A DNA stretch of 64,000 bases from Bacteroidota bacterium (GTDB taxonomy: Bacteria > Bacteroidota > Bacteroidia > B-17B0 > Aurantibacillaceae), in contig JAJNBG010000021.1 in assembly GCA_021155905.1 (NCBI GenBank), forward strand, positions 1 to 64,000, given 5' to 3'. The notes below the pieces were generated by a model. The model did no database searches. It was not told where the DNA came from and saw only the letters and a list, made by a program, of their open reading frames with translations. Shown in pieces: positions 19,401 to 28,330 of this stretch; position 1 is the first letter of the stretch; each line of letters begins with the position of its first letter. The position numbers and the translations under genes are program-made.

Positions 19401-22400
19401 ACCTGTCCATAAAACTTGGTAAGGCGCTGAAGTAACAATGGTGATTGGAAGGGCCGGTTGGCCTATGCTTGCAAAAGCAATCTGGGGATTAACAACAGGT
19501 TGACTAAAACAAAAATTTAATACTCCGGCCAGATCGTTTCTTATAGTCGTTACCGCCTGCGGTACGTTAAAGGACACCGGGAAATTTCCTCCACCAAACA
19601 TGGACGGCGTGGACGAAAGTCCACTACCGGAATGCGTAGCGCTTACCGTGATGCCATTTGGCAAGGTTCCCTGCGCAAGGTTCGGGGTTACAGAGGTAAC
19701 ATTCACCCAGTTTAAAACAGAAGTATCACAAAGGCTGTTTTTTTGAATGATATAAATATTTGGAGGGAATCCGCCGTTTTCAACGTCTACTGAAACAGTG
19801 TTGGTTCCCACACAATTTATCGAAGACCCACTTACCGTGTACACTGTTGATGTAGCAGGATTTGCCGTCACCGTGTTGTCATTGGCAGAACTTAAACTTC
19901 CTGCTGGTGACCATGTATAAGATGTTGCACCGCTTGCCGTTAATACGGTAGAAGTCTGAGGACAAATGGTTGTATTTGCTGAAACTCCGATAACCGGTAT
20001 CGGATTTACTGTGATTGCTGTGATGGTTCCATTTAAACAACCGTTCAAATCCATTCCAATTACTGTGTAGCTCTGACTTGAGGACGGCGTTCCTGTTACA
20101 ACAGCATCGCTGGTCGAACTAAGTCCTGTGCCGGGAATCCAACTATAAGTGGCTGCACCGTTAGCTGTTAAAGTCGCTGTTTCTCCTGCACAGATCGTGG
20201 CACTGTTCGCCGTAATAGTTGGTGAAGGATTAACGCTTAATGTCACAACTGCAGACTGAGGACATGAATACCTGTCTTCGGAGTAAACCGTGAAGGTATT
20301 AGCCGCCATGGAAGTAACCGTGATTTGGTCGGTATTTCCTGGCGAACTGGTGTTAGTAAAGGTTTCAGTGCCTGATTGTATCCAGGTATAGGTGTAGCCG
20401 GGTGAACCTAAAAGTGTACTGGCAGTAATCGGGACGTTCGTACCAGGACAATGAAGAGGTGCATTGACGACAGTTACCTGTGGGCAAATGTTGACTTCAA
20501 TTACAGATAATGAATTATAGCCTGAGCAGTTAAGGTCATTCCAGCCACCATCGGGATAAATTTGTGTACAATCTTCATCACCCGCATTGTTTGGTTCGCC
20601 TACGGCCCAGTTTGAATAAACAACAGGTGAACCATCATACCATACAAAAGATCCTTCCGTTATGGCATCGCCGTAGCCGATCCATACGACCTCGCTTGAA
20701 TACCCCTGATTTGATAACGCCTGAACAAGATCAGTGTTTTCGGAAGCAGACTGTACCGAAATCAGGTTGGCGCCAAAAGTCTGGGCATACGCCTGGGCCT
20801 GAGGGCCGGTCATAAATTGCGGATTGATAAAATACAAACTACAGGTATTGTTCATCCCAAGTAATTCGATATTTCCGGCTGCTGTTAATGCCGATCGGAT
20901 AGCGCTTAAATTACATGCACTGGATACACAGGCGCCAATTCCCACTGAGATTGTAGCAGAACCAGTACAGGTACCTGTTGATCCCATCACAGTATAAATA
21001 GTGCTGGATAAAGGCGAAGCCGTAACGTTGGAGCCATTAGCCGAACTTAAAGTTCCGGAAGGACTCCAGGTATAATCGGTCGCTCCACTGGCATCCAATA
21101 AGGCAGAGCCACCCGGGCATACCGTTGGTGTATTTGAACTAAGAGTTAATGTTAAAGCGCCGCCCATGGTGATACTTGCAGTGGCTGATCCGGTACAGGT
21201 TCCGGTAGCGCCAATGACAGTGTATGTTGTTGCGCCAGAAGGTGTGGCCGTTACAGTGCTTCCGTTTGGCGAACTTAATGAAGCTGATGGGCTCCATGTA
21301 TAATTCGTAGCACCGCTGGCAGTAAGGTCAATCTGACTTCCGGCACATACCGTTGAAGTGTTTGGTGTAACTGTTAATGTTAATCCTCCACCAATGGTAA
21401 CGGTTGATGTTGTAGATCCTGTACATGTTCCACTGGCGCCAATTAAGGTATAAACTGTAGTTATTGAAGGACTTGCTGTGACAGTGGTTCCGTTCGGAGA
21501 ACTCAGTGTAGCAGCGGGACTCCAGGTATAATTGGTGGCACCGCTCGCTGTAAGCGTCGCAGAACTTCCGTTGCAAATGGTTGGATTGTTTGGTGTCACA
21601 GTTAAGTTTAAAGCAGGGTTTAAACTTACAGTAACGGCTGCAGTTGCAGATCCACAGGTGCCAAGAGCAAAAACCGAAACAGTTCCGGCCGATGAACCAA
21701 AGTTCACCGTTATGGCATTTGAACCGGCTCCTGATGTTATAGTGGCACCGGCGGGCACCGACCAGGTATAGCTAGTGCTGGCAACGTTAGCTACAGAATA
21801 AGTAATTCCTGTTGCATTCGGACATATGGTGGTAGTGCCGGTAATGGCACCAATAGCGGGTGGCGTGCCATTTACAGTTACCTGTACTGTTTTTGTGGAA
21901 ATTGTACCTCCACAAACAGTTGTAGAAACGGTATAAATAGTTGTTATAGTAGGGCTGGCAGTTACAGTAGCACTATTAGCAGAGCTTAATGTGCCTGAGG
22001 GACTCCAGGTGTATGAAGTGCCGCCACTAACTGTTAATGTGGAGCTTTGGCCGGGGCAAATTGTTGTTGGAGATGCAGTGACAGTTAAAGCTGTAGCCGC
22101 AGGCAGAACAGTAATAGTAACACATTTTTTTCCTATACAACCCGCCGCATTTTTAGAGGATGCACAAAGTTGATCTGTCGTTGAAAGTGTGAAAGTTGCC
22201 TCTGGACCAGAACCACCAAATATAGGGTCAGCAATTCCAGGAAGCGAAGAAGGGATGGGATTAACGTTACAATTTCCAAAAACACATGTCTCTATAGCGG
22301 CATCTGTAGTAAAAAAATTCCAATTCCACGTATATGGGTTTGATCCGGATCCGCCACTTGCTGTTAAATTAACTGATTGCCCGGCGCAAATTGTCATTGA

Positions 22401-23870
22401 TGGCGCAACGGCTAAATTTATAACAGGAGCTGCAACACCCGTTATATTCACTGTTGCAGGAGCTGTAGCGCATCCACCACCATAATTAATAATCAAAGAA
22501 TAGACACCGTTATTTGCAGCCGTCCAGTTACTTATTATTGGGGATTGGATATTTGATGTAAAGCTGGATGGCCCTGTCCAGGCATACGTACCACCGTTGG
22601 TAACGGAGGTAAGAGATACATTACTGCCAAAGCAAACTAAGGACGGTGCGGTGATATTTGCGGGACTTAACGTATTAGTTACGGTAACGGTTTTAACAAT
22701 TGTTATGCCTGTAGGAGTACAAGCTGAGGCACCCATCGTTAAAGTGTAAGTAGTTGTTACTGTTGGTGTAATAGTAATTGTTTGGGTGTTTGGGTAAACT
22801 CCCGGAGGAGTGGATGCCCAGTTATATGATGAAGCAGATGAACTGGCACCTAAAGTTGCACTTGTTCCTGGACACATTTGTGAAGGACCGGTTATTTGTT
22901 GTCCTAAAGCTACACCTGCTTGTGCGCCTACTGTATAACTACATACATTTCCTCCGAACCCATCTACCATTACATAATATGTTGTTCCCGGCACAAGGTT
23001 TACATTTGTTGTGATAGTAAATGATCCAGAACCACTTCCCTGTGATACACAATTGGAAACTTCCGTAAAGCTGGTGCAATTACTTGATGCGTAAATCACA
23101 GCCTGGATCCCGGAACCAGAAGATTGGCACCCGGCAGAAGTAAATGCTAATGATGCACTGGATCCGCTCGCAATGAAACTTAACCAGGAGTTGTTTTCAA
23201 TCGAACCACAAAAATTCCCCAGGCCTGAGGTATTACCAGCGGTATAAGACCCACTCGTATTACCGCAATAACCATTTAAATCACAAATTAACGGTGCGTT
23301 CACGCACTCATTTGATGCAGGGGTTGAAGCGCATGCCATTGGGTTTGGTAGCGGGGTAGATATTTTACTGTTGATTGAAGGTCCATTGTCCAACCTGAAG
23401 CGGAACCCTTTAGAAGTGCCACTGCTGTTTGATTTGAAGTGAAGAGTTAAAAGTTCGCCGGATGAAATTACCAGGAAGTTTTGATCGGAGTAACCGGAAA
23501 TGGATTTCAAAAGCTGAGCAGATGTATCGGCGCCATCATAAATGTTTAATATATCTTCGTTTCTTTCTGTCGAGAAGTAATGACTTTTAAGGTAGATTTT
23601 CCGGTTATATTGATTTTTAATCGTCAAAACATAATCTTCATTATTGTTGTAGCCTGAAGACACACCCATTTCACCATCGTAACTGCTGTATAAAAATGCA
23701 CCGTTTACGGGCAAATTAAATACACGGGAGGCATCCAGGAAAACACAATTCGGATTGTGCGATTCCAATGATTTGTTTGGTTTTAATGTAACAGATTCGT
23801 TGTAATTGGTTTGGGCGACTAAAGATGTAAGAAAGTGATAGCAAACTAATAAAAATAGATTTTTTCTCAT
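16470..23870 (-). CDS. Giant cell-surface protein with CUB-like, C-type lectin and Ig-like modules and T9SS gliding-type C-terminus
   Basis: A 2466-residue secreted adhesin-like protein. The signal peptide is followed by a CUB-like domain (about residues 50-175), a Cys-containing beta domain (about 185-320), then about 21 Ig-like modules of roughly 75 residues with the pattern ICxGxxxTLTAxGAxxYTWSP...TVTGTPxxTxxYTV. A C-type lectin domain interrupts them at about 1000-1130 (VWIGYGD, GEPNNAGDEDC, GGWNDLNC), and a unique module lies at about 1360-1545. The last 95 residues (FIPNAFTPNGDLINEVFIP, FDRWGSVIF, GIYIYQVEI) form the gliding-motility-associated C-terminal domain, a type IX secretion and surface-anchoring signal. 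It probably mediates adhesion or polysaccharide binding. It stands alone with its own terminator. Confidence 0.88.
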   Translation of the reverse strand: MRKNLFLLVCYHFLTSLVAQTNYNESVTLKPNKSLESHNPNCVFLDASRVFNLPVNGAFLYSSYDGEMGVSSGYNNNEDYVLTIKNQYNRKIYLKSHYFSTERNEDILNIYDGADTSAQLLKSISGYSDQNFLVISSGELLTLHFKSNSSGTSKGFRFRLDNGPSINSKISTPLPNPMACASTPASNECVNAPLICDLNGYCGNTSGSYTAGNTSGLGNFCGSIENNSWLSFIASGSSASLAFTSAGCQSSGSGIQAVIYASSNCTSFTEVSNCVSQGSGSGSFTITTNVNLVPGTTYYVMVDGFGGNVCSYTVGAQAGVALGQQITGPSQMCPGTSATLGASSSASSYNWASTPPGVYPNTQTITITPTVTTTYTLTMGASACTPTGITIVKTVTVTNTLSPANITAPSLVCFGSNVSLTSVTNGGTYAWTGPSSFTSNIQSPIISNWTAANNGVYSLIINYGGGCATAPATVNITGVAAPVINLAVAPSMTICAGQSVNLTASGGSGSNPYTWNWNFFTTDAAIETCVFGNCNVNPIPSSLPGIADPIFGGSGPEATFTLSTTDQLCASSKNAAGCIGKKCVTITVLPAATALTVTASPTTICPGQSSTLTVSGGTSYTWSPSGTLSSANSATVTASPTITTIYTVSTTVCGGTISTKTVQVTVNGTPPAIGAITGTTTICPNATGITYSVANVASTSYTWSVPAGATITSGAGSNAITVNFGSSAGTVSVFALGTCGSATAAVTVSLNPALNLTVTPNNPTICNGSSATLTASGATNYTWSPAATLSSPNGTTVTASPSITTVYTLIGASGTCTGSTTSTVTIGGGLTLTVTPNTSTVCAGSQIDLTASGATNYTWSPSASLSSPNGSTVTATPSGATTYTVIGATGTCTGSATASITMGGALTLTLSSNTPTVCPGGSALLDASGATDYTWSPSGTLSSANGSNVTASPLSSTIYTVMGSTGTCTGSATISVGIGACVSSACNLSAIRSALTAAGNIELLGMNNTCSLYFINPQFMTGPQAQAYAQTFGANLISVQSASENTDLVQALSNQGYSSEVVWIGYGDAITEGSFVWYDGSPVVYSNWAVGEPNNAGDEDCTQIYPDGGWNDLNCSGYNSLSVIEVNICPQVTVVNAPLHCPGTNVPITASTLLGSPGYTYTWIQSGTETFTNTSSPGNTDQITVTSMAANTFTVYSEDRYSCPQSAVVTLSVNPSPTITANSATICAGETATLTANGAATYSWIPGTGLSSTSDAVVTGTPSSSQSYTVIGMDLNGCLNGTITAITVNPIPVIGVSANTTICPQTSTVLTASGATSYTWSPAGSLSSANDNTVTANPATSTVYTVSGSSINCVGTNTVSVDVENGGFPPNIYIIQKNSLCDTSVLNWVNVTSVTPNLAQGTLPNGITVSATHSGSGLSSTPSMFGGGNFPVSFNVPQAVTTIRNDLAGVLNFCFSQPVVNPQIAFASIGQPALPITIVTSAPYQVLWTGIAMTYVNPTTLIGAEGYTIIRFPGTHSCVSLNYLGNETYINLAVGVMDAACQGQPICPNTPVELIGNGAATYSWNTGATTTTITPAPSVTTTYSVIGVTAGGCTNTATTTVVVLPTPTITANNSTICIGQQTATLTANGADTYTWSPSASLSAATGSMVTGTPVSSQIYTITATDINGCINDTTTTIHVNPLPTISVNSATICAGQQTATLTASGALTYSWIPGTGLILPTGSVVTGTPGSTQNYTVGGMDINGCINGTVTTIVVNTPPTITVNSASICLGQQTATLTANGASTYTWSPGTGLISTIGSAVTGTPTTTQNYTVTGTDVNGCYNNAATTITVNPLPIVTVNTASICLGQQTATLTANGADTYSWMPGTGLSTTTGSVVTGTPSATQVYTVGGMDTNGCISGTTTTITINPLPVVTAPANMTVCPLSANTLTTSGAVTYTWSPNIYLNSNTSATVISTPSVTTTYTIDGLTGACTASNTVTVVVNNTVVVNATAATPTICPLGSTTLTATGATTYTWSPALTLSSANGTTVTSAPSASTTYTVIGSTSTCTNSAQVVVTLTVNPTISVAGTPSVICSGASTSLNASGANTFTWSPATGINQTNGSTVTANPNTTSIYNISGTTLLGCKSFTTFTLAVVPTPTVTGFASPTAICSGSSSTLTAFGAANYTWSPSASISNVNGTPTIASPAQTTTYTIIGSNGTAPFLCTASNTVQIIVKPNPTVTPGPDQTICEGKSAPIYANGAASYNWIPSSAVMSPNDSVTDVYPLVTTTYTVIGTTNNCSDTAILQVIVNPLPMVNAGVDTTINIDHTITIIGTGSNYNQLGFLPPSDIPLECNYCPTITVNPQDYTCYTLEAISVAGCKNTDVVCVTVTKDWDVFIPNAFTPNGDLINEVFIPMGYGISEIKMTIFDRWGSVIFKSSDEIIGWDGKEKGRLCEQGIYIYQVEIIAMSGAKFKKTGHVTLMPRIK
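17895..19075. repeat. In-frame tandem repeat block inside the surface-protein gene
   Basis: Successive Ig-like modules beginning near 18136, 18369, 18595, 18826 and 19051 are spaced 225-233 nt apart and resemble each other at DNA level, sharing stretches such as GGCAATGGATTAACCG and GTGGCTGTTTGTTGTCCTAA. Less similar copies continue on both sides (17.2-22.9 kb). Spacing in multiples of three keeps the frame. The similarity indicates recent module duplication. Confidence 0.8.
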
Positions 23871-24121
23871 TGAAAATTTTGATTTAGTGCTTTAAAAATA
23901 GGCATTAAACCCCAGCTTTACCTGTTAATCTGATTAAGAATGCAATTTGGGTATGTAAAATACAGGTTTGGATTAGGGAGCCGCAACGAATGACGAATCA
24001 GCGTCCAAAAATAAGGCTTTGAAACCAACAAAATACCTGATTTCAAGCCATAAAATAAATTTATGATTACATTAGCAAAATCAGAAAATTATTGGAAAAA
24101 AATTAAAAACAGATTGGATTT

Positions 24122-24733
24122 ATGAAATTACTGGTTCGTCCGCCCCAAATAATAAGGAGCATTTATAAAGATTCTGTCTGGCGAATGAGTAAAAATGATC
24201 CGCTGATTTACTTAACGTTCGATGATGGACCGATACCCGAATTAACGCCATGGGTATTGGATGTTTTGAAACAGTATGGAGTGAAAGCTACTTTTTTTTG
24301 CGTGGGGGAAAATATCGTGAAAAACCAGGAAATTTTCGAAAGAATTAAACAGGAGGGGCACCAGGTCGGAAATCATACTCATAATCATATCAAGGGATGG
24401 GAAGTAAGTACAACCGCTTATCACGAAAACGTCGAGAAGTGTCAGGAGTTTACAAGAACAAATCTTTTCAGACCACCATATGGAAGAATTAAAAAGAGTC
24501 AGTTTAAAATGATTTCCGAAAAATATAAAGTAGTATTTTGGGATGTATTAAGCTATGATTATGATAGACTAATATCACCTAAAAAATGTTTAGATAATTG
24601 CCTCAGATACACACGGAACGGCAGCATCATTGTTTTTCACGATAACATGAAGGCGGAACAAAATTTAAAATTTGCCCTTCCTCACTATATTGAACATTTT
24701 TTGAAATTAAATTATAAATTTGCAGCTCTATAA
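24122..24733 (+). CDS. Polysaccharide deacetylase (NodB-like)
   Basis: A 203-residue metal-dependent carbohydrate deacetylase of the NodB family, removing N- or O-acetyl groups from peptidoglycan or other polysaccharide. Motifs are LTFDDGP (catalytic and metal-binding Asp), GNHTHNH (two metal-ligand His), FRPPYGR and the terminal IVFHDN. No signal peptide is visible, so it is either cytoplasmic or exported by an unusual route. It is followed 9 nt later by the HMA lipoprotein gene. The 250-nt gap before it separates it from the divergent surface-protein gene; I see no consensus promoter there. Confidence 0.9.
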   Translation: MKLLVRPPQIIRSIYKDSVWRMSKNDPLIYLTFDDGPIPELTPWVLDVLKQYGVKATFFCVGENIVKNQEIFERIKQEGHQVGNHTHNHIKGWEVSTTAYHENVEKCQEFTRTNLFRPPYGRIKKSQFKMISEKYKVVFWDVLSYDYDRLISPKKCLDNCLRYTRNGSIIVFHDNMKAEQNLKFALPHYIEHFLKLNYKFAAL

Positions 24734-24742
24734 TTTATTGAA

Positions 24743-25096
24743 ATGAAATTCTTATTCTATATCACCTTTTTTTTAACGCTTGGTCTTCTGTCCTGTAAAA
24801 CTTCGTCCTCTTCGTCGGAAAAAACTGAAACTTTTAAAGTTTGGGGCAATTGTGAGAAATGCAAAGTCACTATTGAAAACTCTGTCAAAGTGGATGGTGT
24901 GGTTGAAAAAGACTGGAATGTTGAGTCCAAGTTGATGACCGTTAAATTTGATACTACGAAAATTACATTAAGCGGTATTCAGCAATTGATTGCAAAAGCG
25001 GGATATGATAACGATGGTTTTTATGGGGATGATTACGCTTATGCTAAATTGCCTTCCTGTTGCCAGTATGAGCGCAAGCCATTTGAATTGAAGTAA
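24743..25096 (+). CDS. Lipoprotein with heavy-metal-associated (HMA) domain
   Basis: A 117-residue exported protein. The signal peptide ends at the lipobox LLSC (Cys18), followed by a Ser-rich linker and one HMA-like fold (residues about 30-95). GNCEKCKVTIENSV carries the CxxC metal-binding pair and VESKLMTVKFDTTKITLSGIQQLIAKAGYDNDG completes the beta-alpha-beta-beta-alpha-beta pattern. It probably binds copper or a similar soft metal in the periplasm. A second CC pair near the C-terminus (LPSCCQYERKP) is typical of the Bacteroidota version. It may be co-transcribed with the deacetylase 9 nt upstream, although no metal-efflux genes are adjacent. Confidence 0.85.
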   Translation: MKFLFYITFFLTLGLLSCKTSSSSSEKTETFKVWGNCEKCKVTIENSVKVDGVVEKDWNVESKLMTVKFDTTKITLSGIQQLIAKAGYDNDGFYGDDYAYAKLPSCCQYERKPFELK

Positions 25097-25142
25097 TTTC
25101 CTTTCAACAAAATTTAATATTTTTTTCTTACCTTCATTGAGT

Positions 25143-26414
25143 ATGAACGGTTACAGGATTTTATATTGTTTTATTTTTTTTATAATGTGGGGTTTACACG
25201 CCTGTACATCTCAAAGAGTCAATCAATCCAGCACCGACAGACTTTATAAAAAGGAGAATAATGAACTGAACGCGCGTTATCTGATTTATCACATTAACGA
25301 CAGTGTGAGCCAGTTATTTTATGAAATTTCCAACGAAGCACTCGTTTATAAAAGAACAGATACCAGCAATTATTTTTATTGTCATGTAAAATTGATGTTG
25401 AAGGTTAGTTCTGAGGACGAACTTAGACACGTCATGGATACGACCACACTTGTTATAAAAGACAGGCAAACAGATGCCGTTGTTAAACAATTAAAGGGCG
25501 AGATCTTGTTCCCTTTAAAAAAAGGAATGAATTATTATGTGGATATTGAGGTCTTTGACGTTCACAAAAAAACACTTTATGGCCATAGTGAATTTTCAAA
25601 CAAATCGAGTAATGAATCAAGACAGAATTTTTTAATTACTAATTACCGTGATGAGCTTTTGTTCTCTTCCTACTATAAACCGGAAGATGTGGTATATATA
25701 AGGTCACAGAGAAACAGGGAGAAATTATACGAAGTGGATTTTTTTAAACCAAATTTCAAACTGGCATTGCCACCTTTTTCAATGGAGCAAATGCAGCACT
25801 TTAGTTACAAACCGGATTCTTCTTTCAGTGTCTACCAGGTGAGTGATAAAATAGAATTGTCGCTGCCTGCAAAAGGTTTTTTTCATTTAAAGACCAATAA
25901 GAATACGAAAGACGGGGTGACTTTTTTTGTTTACGAATCGTCCTTCCCTAAGATCAAAAACACAGAGCAAATGATCCATGCGACCCGGTATATCATGTCG
26001 AAAAAAGAATTTGATAACTGTATTTTTTCAGATGATAAGAAGGCTGCTATTGATAAGTTTTGGCTGGACATTGCAGGAAGCAATGAGCGGGCCAAGGAAC
26101 TTATTCGTAAATATTATGGCAGGGTGCAGGAGGCCAATAAATTATTTACCAGTTTCCAGGAAGGCTGGAAAACAGATCGTGGAATGATCTTCATTGTATT
26201 TGGCGCCCCAAATAAAGTGACTAAAAGAAAGAACGGTGAGATCTGGACCTATGGGGAATTAGGAAATCCACATTCCATCGTATTTGCTTTTACAAAAATA
26301 GTAAATCCATTTACCGACAATGATTATTTCCTGGAGAGAAGCGAGGCTTACAAAGTATCATGGTATGAAGCTGTTGATATGTGGAGGCAGGGGCGGATTT
26401 ACCTTGATAATTAG
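25143..26414 (+). CDS. GWxTD domain lipoprotein
   Basis: A 423-residue exported protein with a signal peptide ending at the lipobox GLHAC, a central beta-sandwich region, and the C-terminal GWxTD domain that names the family: FDNCIFSDDKKAAIDKFW, LFTSFQEGWKTDRGMIFIVFGAPNKVTK and GEIWTYGELG. The domain occurs in uncharacterised Bacteroidota and related proteins. The ATG at 25143 is preferred over the TTG two codons upstream. The 46-nt gap from the HMA gene allows either co-transcription or a separate promoter. Function is unknown. Confidence 0.85.
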   Translation: MNGYRILYCFIFFIMWGLHACTSQRVNQSSTDRLYKKENNELNARYLIYHINDSVSQLFYEISNEALVYKRTDTSNYFYCHVKLMLKVSSEDELRHVMDTTTLVIKDRQTDAVVKQLKGEILFPLKKGMNYYVDIEVFDVHKKTLYGHSEFSNKSSNESRQNFLITNYRDELLFSSYYKPEDVVYIRSQRNREKLYEVDFFKPNFKLALPPFSMEQMQHFSYKPDSSFSVYQVSDKIELSLPAKGFFHLKTNKNTKDGVTFFVYESSFPKIKNTEQMIHATRYIMSKKEFDNCIFSDDKKAAIDKFWLDIAGSNERAKELIRKYYGRVQEANKLFTSFQEGWKTDRGMIFIVFGAPNKVTKRKNGEIWTYGELGNPHSIVFAFTKIVNPFTDNDYFLERSEAYKVSWYEAVDMWRQGRIYLDN

Positions 26415-26459
26415 ACTTTCCTTTTTATGAAATGCTATTATCAGTCCTTAGAATTTAGC

Positions 26460-26482
26460 ACAAATGCTGTATTTGTTTTTTT
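26460..26482 (+). terminator. Weak AT-rich terminator-like hairpin
   Basis: ACAAAT (26460-26465) and ATTTGT (26471-26476) form a 6-bp stem with a 5-nt loop, followed by seven T. It lies 45 nt after the GWxTD stop codon in a convergent gap. The short AT-rich stem makes it uncertain. Confidence 0.4.
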
Positions 26483-26572
26483 ATACGGAACTCTTCCCGA
26501 CCTGGATCACTGTCATCATGTGATTCTGAACTTATTTCAGCGTTTTTAGAAGGGAGAATAAATCGATGTATA

Positions 26573-27877
26573 TTATTCGACTTTGTTGGGTTCTAATACT
26601 CTCAGTTTTACTGACTCTACTGTTTGTTTTTTACGCTGCAGAATGGTAATCTCATAACCACCATATTGTTTTTTTTCATTGACTCCGGCAATTCGTCCCC
26701 ATAAAAAGTTGATCAGGCCGGATACAGTTTCATATTTAGGGCTTTCCGGGAAAGACATTGGTAATGCTTCATTTACATCGCTGATACTGCTATGTGCATT
26801 CACAATATATTCAGTTTCACTCTTCTTTTCTACCGTTGGTTTTTCTTCGTCATGCTCATCCTGAATCTCCCCAACCAATTCTTCAATAATATCTTCCATA
26901 GTTACCACGCCCGCTGTTGCGCCAAATTCATTGGTTACAATGGCCATCTGTATGTGCAGTTTCTGGAAATCACGTAACAGGTTATTGACATGCATACTCT
27001 CAGGAATAAAATGAGCAGGACGCATGATGTCACGAATCGACTTAAACTTATTGTCGATCACAGCTTTTAAAAGATCTTTAGAATGAACAACACCGATTAC
27101 GTTATCAATATCTCCCAGGTAAATTGGCAGCCTCGAGTAGCCTTCATCAATTACAACCTTTATCATATCGTTTCGGCCAAGTTCTACATCAATGGCAGAT
27201 ACCCTATTTTGAGGAACCATGATTTGTTTCACCAAGCGGTCATCGAAATCAAAAACGTTTTGAATCAGCTCATTTTCACTTGGTTTAATCGCACCGCCTT
27301 CTTCACTTTCTGTGAGGATTAACCTTAACTCTTCTTCAGTGTGAACTTCGTCTTCACCTACTTTTGTGATACCGACAGTACGGAGTATAATGTTAGATGC
27401 TTTGTTCAGTAACCAGATAAAAGGACTGAAAACAAAGTAAAATATTTTCAAGGGCCAGGCAATAAACAAGGCAGTATCCATCGAATATTTAATCCCGATC
27501 ATTTTAGGAATCTGTTCACCAATGGTCACGTGGAAAAATGTAAGGAGAGTTAATGCAATTGGCAGAGATAGGCTGTGAACAGTTGCTACGCTCACCTGCC
27601 AGTTAACTTTTTCAAAAAAACGAATGACTATGTGTGAGATCGCTTCTTCCCCCACGGCACCTAACGCTAAAGATGCTAATGTTATACCTAATTGTGTGGC
27701 TGATAAATAAGCATCCAGTTTTTCCAGAAGGGTCCTGGTAACTTCAGCGCGTTTGCTTCCTTTTTGAATGAGAATATCCAACTGAGAGGCACGTACTTTT
27801 ACGAGTGCAAATTCAGCTGCAACAAAATAGCCATTTAATAAAACGAGTAAAAAAGTAAGCATTAAGTCACCTATCAT
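26573..27877 (-). CDS. Hemolysin-family / CNNM-CorC-like membrane protein with CBS domains
   Basis: A 434-residue membrane protein of the DUF21-CBS-CorC_HlyC type. The first ~190 residues hold the DUF21 transmembrane domain (LNGYFVAAEFALVKVRASQL, then several helices with GEQIPKMIGI). A pair of CBS domains follows (IMVPQNRVSAIDV, GYSRLPIYLGDIDNVIGVVHSKDLL, AIVTNEFGATAGVVTMEDIIEELVGEIQDEHDEE), then a C-terminal transporter-associated domain. Relatives act in magnesium or cobalt homeostasis; the hemolysin name is historical. It lies 4 nt downstream of an XRE-type regulator gene in the same direction. Confidence 0.88.
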   Translation of the reverse strand: MIGDLMLTFLLVLLNGYFVAAEFALVKVRASQLDILIQKGSKRAEVTRTLLEKLDAYLSATQLGITLASLALGAVGEEAISHIVIRFFEKVNWQVSVATVHSLSLPIALTLLTFFHVTIGEQIPKMIGIKYSMDTALFIAWPLKIFYFVFSPFIWLLNKASNIILRTVGITKVGEDEVHTEEELRLILTESEEGGAIKPSENELIQNVFDFDDRLVKQIMVPQNRVSAIDVELGRNDMIKVVIDEGYSRLPIYLGDIDNVIGVVHSKDLLKAVIDNKFKSIRDIMRPAHFIPESMHVNNLLRDFQKLHIQMAIVTNEFGATAGVVTMEDIIEELVGEIQDEHDEEKPTVEKKSETEYIVNAHSSISDVNEALPMSFPESPKYETVSGLINFLWGRIAGVNEKKQYGGYEITILQRKKQTVESVKLRVLEPNKVE

Positions 27878-27881
27878 ACTC

Positions 27882-28262
27882 TTATTTTAATTTTTTAGCT
27901 AATTCAGCTTCCTTATAAGAAATTGCCTGTTTGAGCATTTCAATTTCTTCCATTAATTTTTGAGGACTTGATTCTTCGCCATCATTCCAGAGTTTATTGA
28001 TAAAGTATGGCTTTTCGTTATAGTTTATTTTGATATTATTGTCACGGAAAAAGCTATACAAAGGAACTTTTAAATTTTTCGAAATATCTTCCAAATATCG
28101 TAATTCAAGCGTTTTATTAGCCAAACCATCTTCTAATTGCTGTTCGGATAAATTCAAATAATCTGCAAGTTGTTTGAAGGTATAGTTTTCTTTAACTAAA
28201 ATTTCTTCAATTTTTCCTCTTAATGAATTCATATGTAAAACGTCATTATTTTTTGTTTCCAT
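27882..28262 (-). CDS. XRE-type helix-turn-helix protein
   Basis: A 126-residue protein with a Cro/C1-like helix-turn-helix at about residues 28-75 (YTFKQLADYLNLSEQQLEDGLANKTLELRYLEDI in two parts, then LKVPLYSFF) and a C-terminal coiled coil (EEIEMLKQAISYKEAELAKKLK). The recognition-helix spacing is canonical. The start is either Met1 at 28262 or Met11 (MNSLRGKIEE) at 28232; the first is kept. It lies 4 nt upstream of the CBS-domain membrane protein, so the pair is co-transcribed. It may regulate that operon or respond to a cell-shape or envelope signal (inference). Confidence 0.75.
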   Translation of the reverse strand: METKNNDVLHMNSLRGKIEEILVKENYTFKQLADYLNLSEQQLEDGLANKTLELRYLEDISKNLKVPLYSFFRDNNIKINYNEKPYFINKLWNDGEESSPQKLMEEIEMLKQAISYKEAELAKKLK

Positions 28263-28330
28263 GATTTCCAGTTTATACGCATGGCATTCTCAGGACTAAT
28301 TTACAAAAATTACCAATATCAGGAGAGAAT

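Noticed and set aside
20564..20815. Plus-strand frames within the giant surface-protein gene (for example here, and 21532-21771)
   Set aside because: Low-complexity shadows created by the repetitive Ig-like modules on the other strand.
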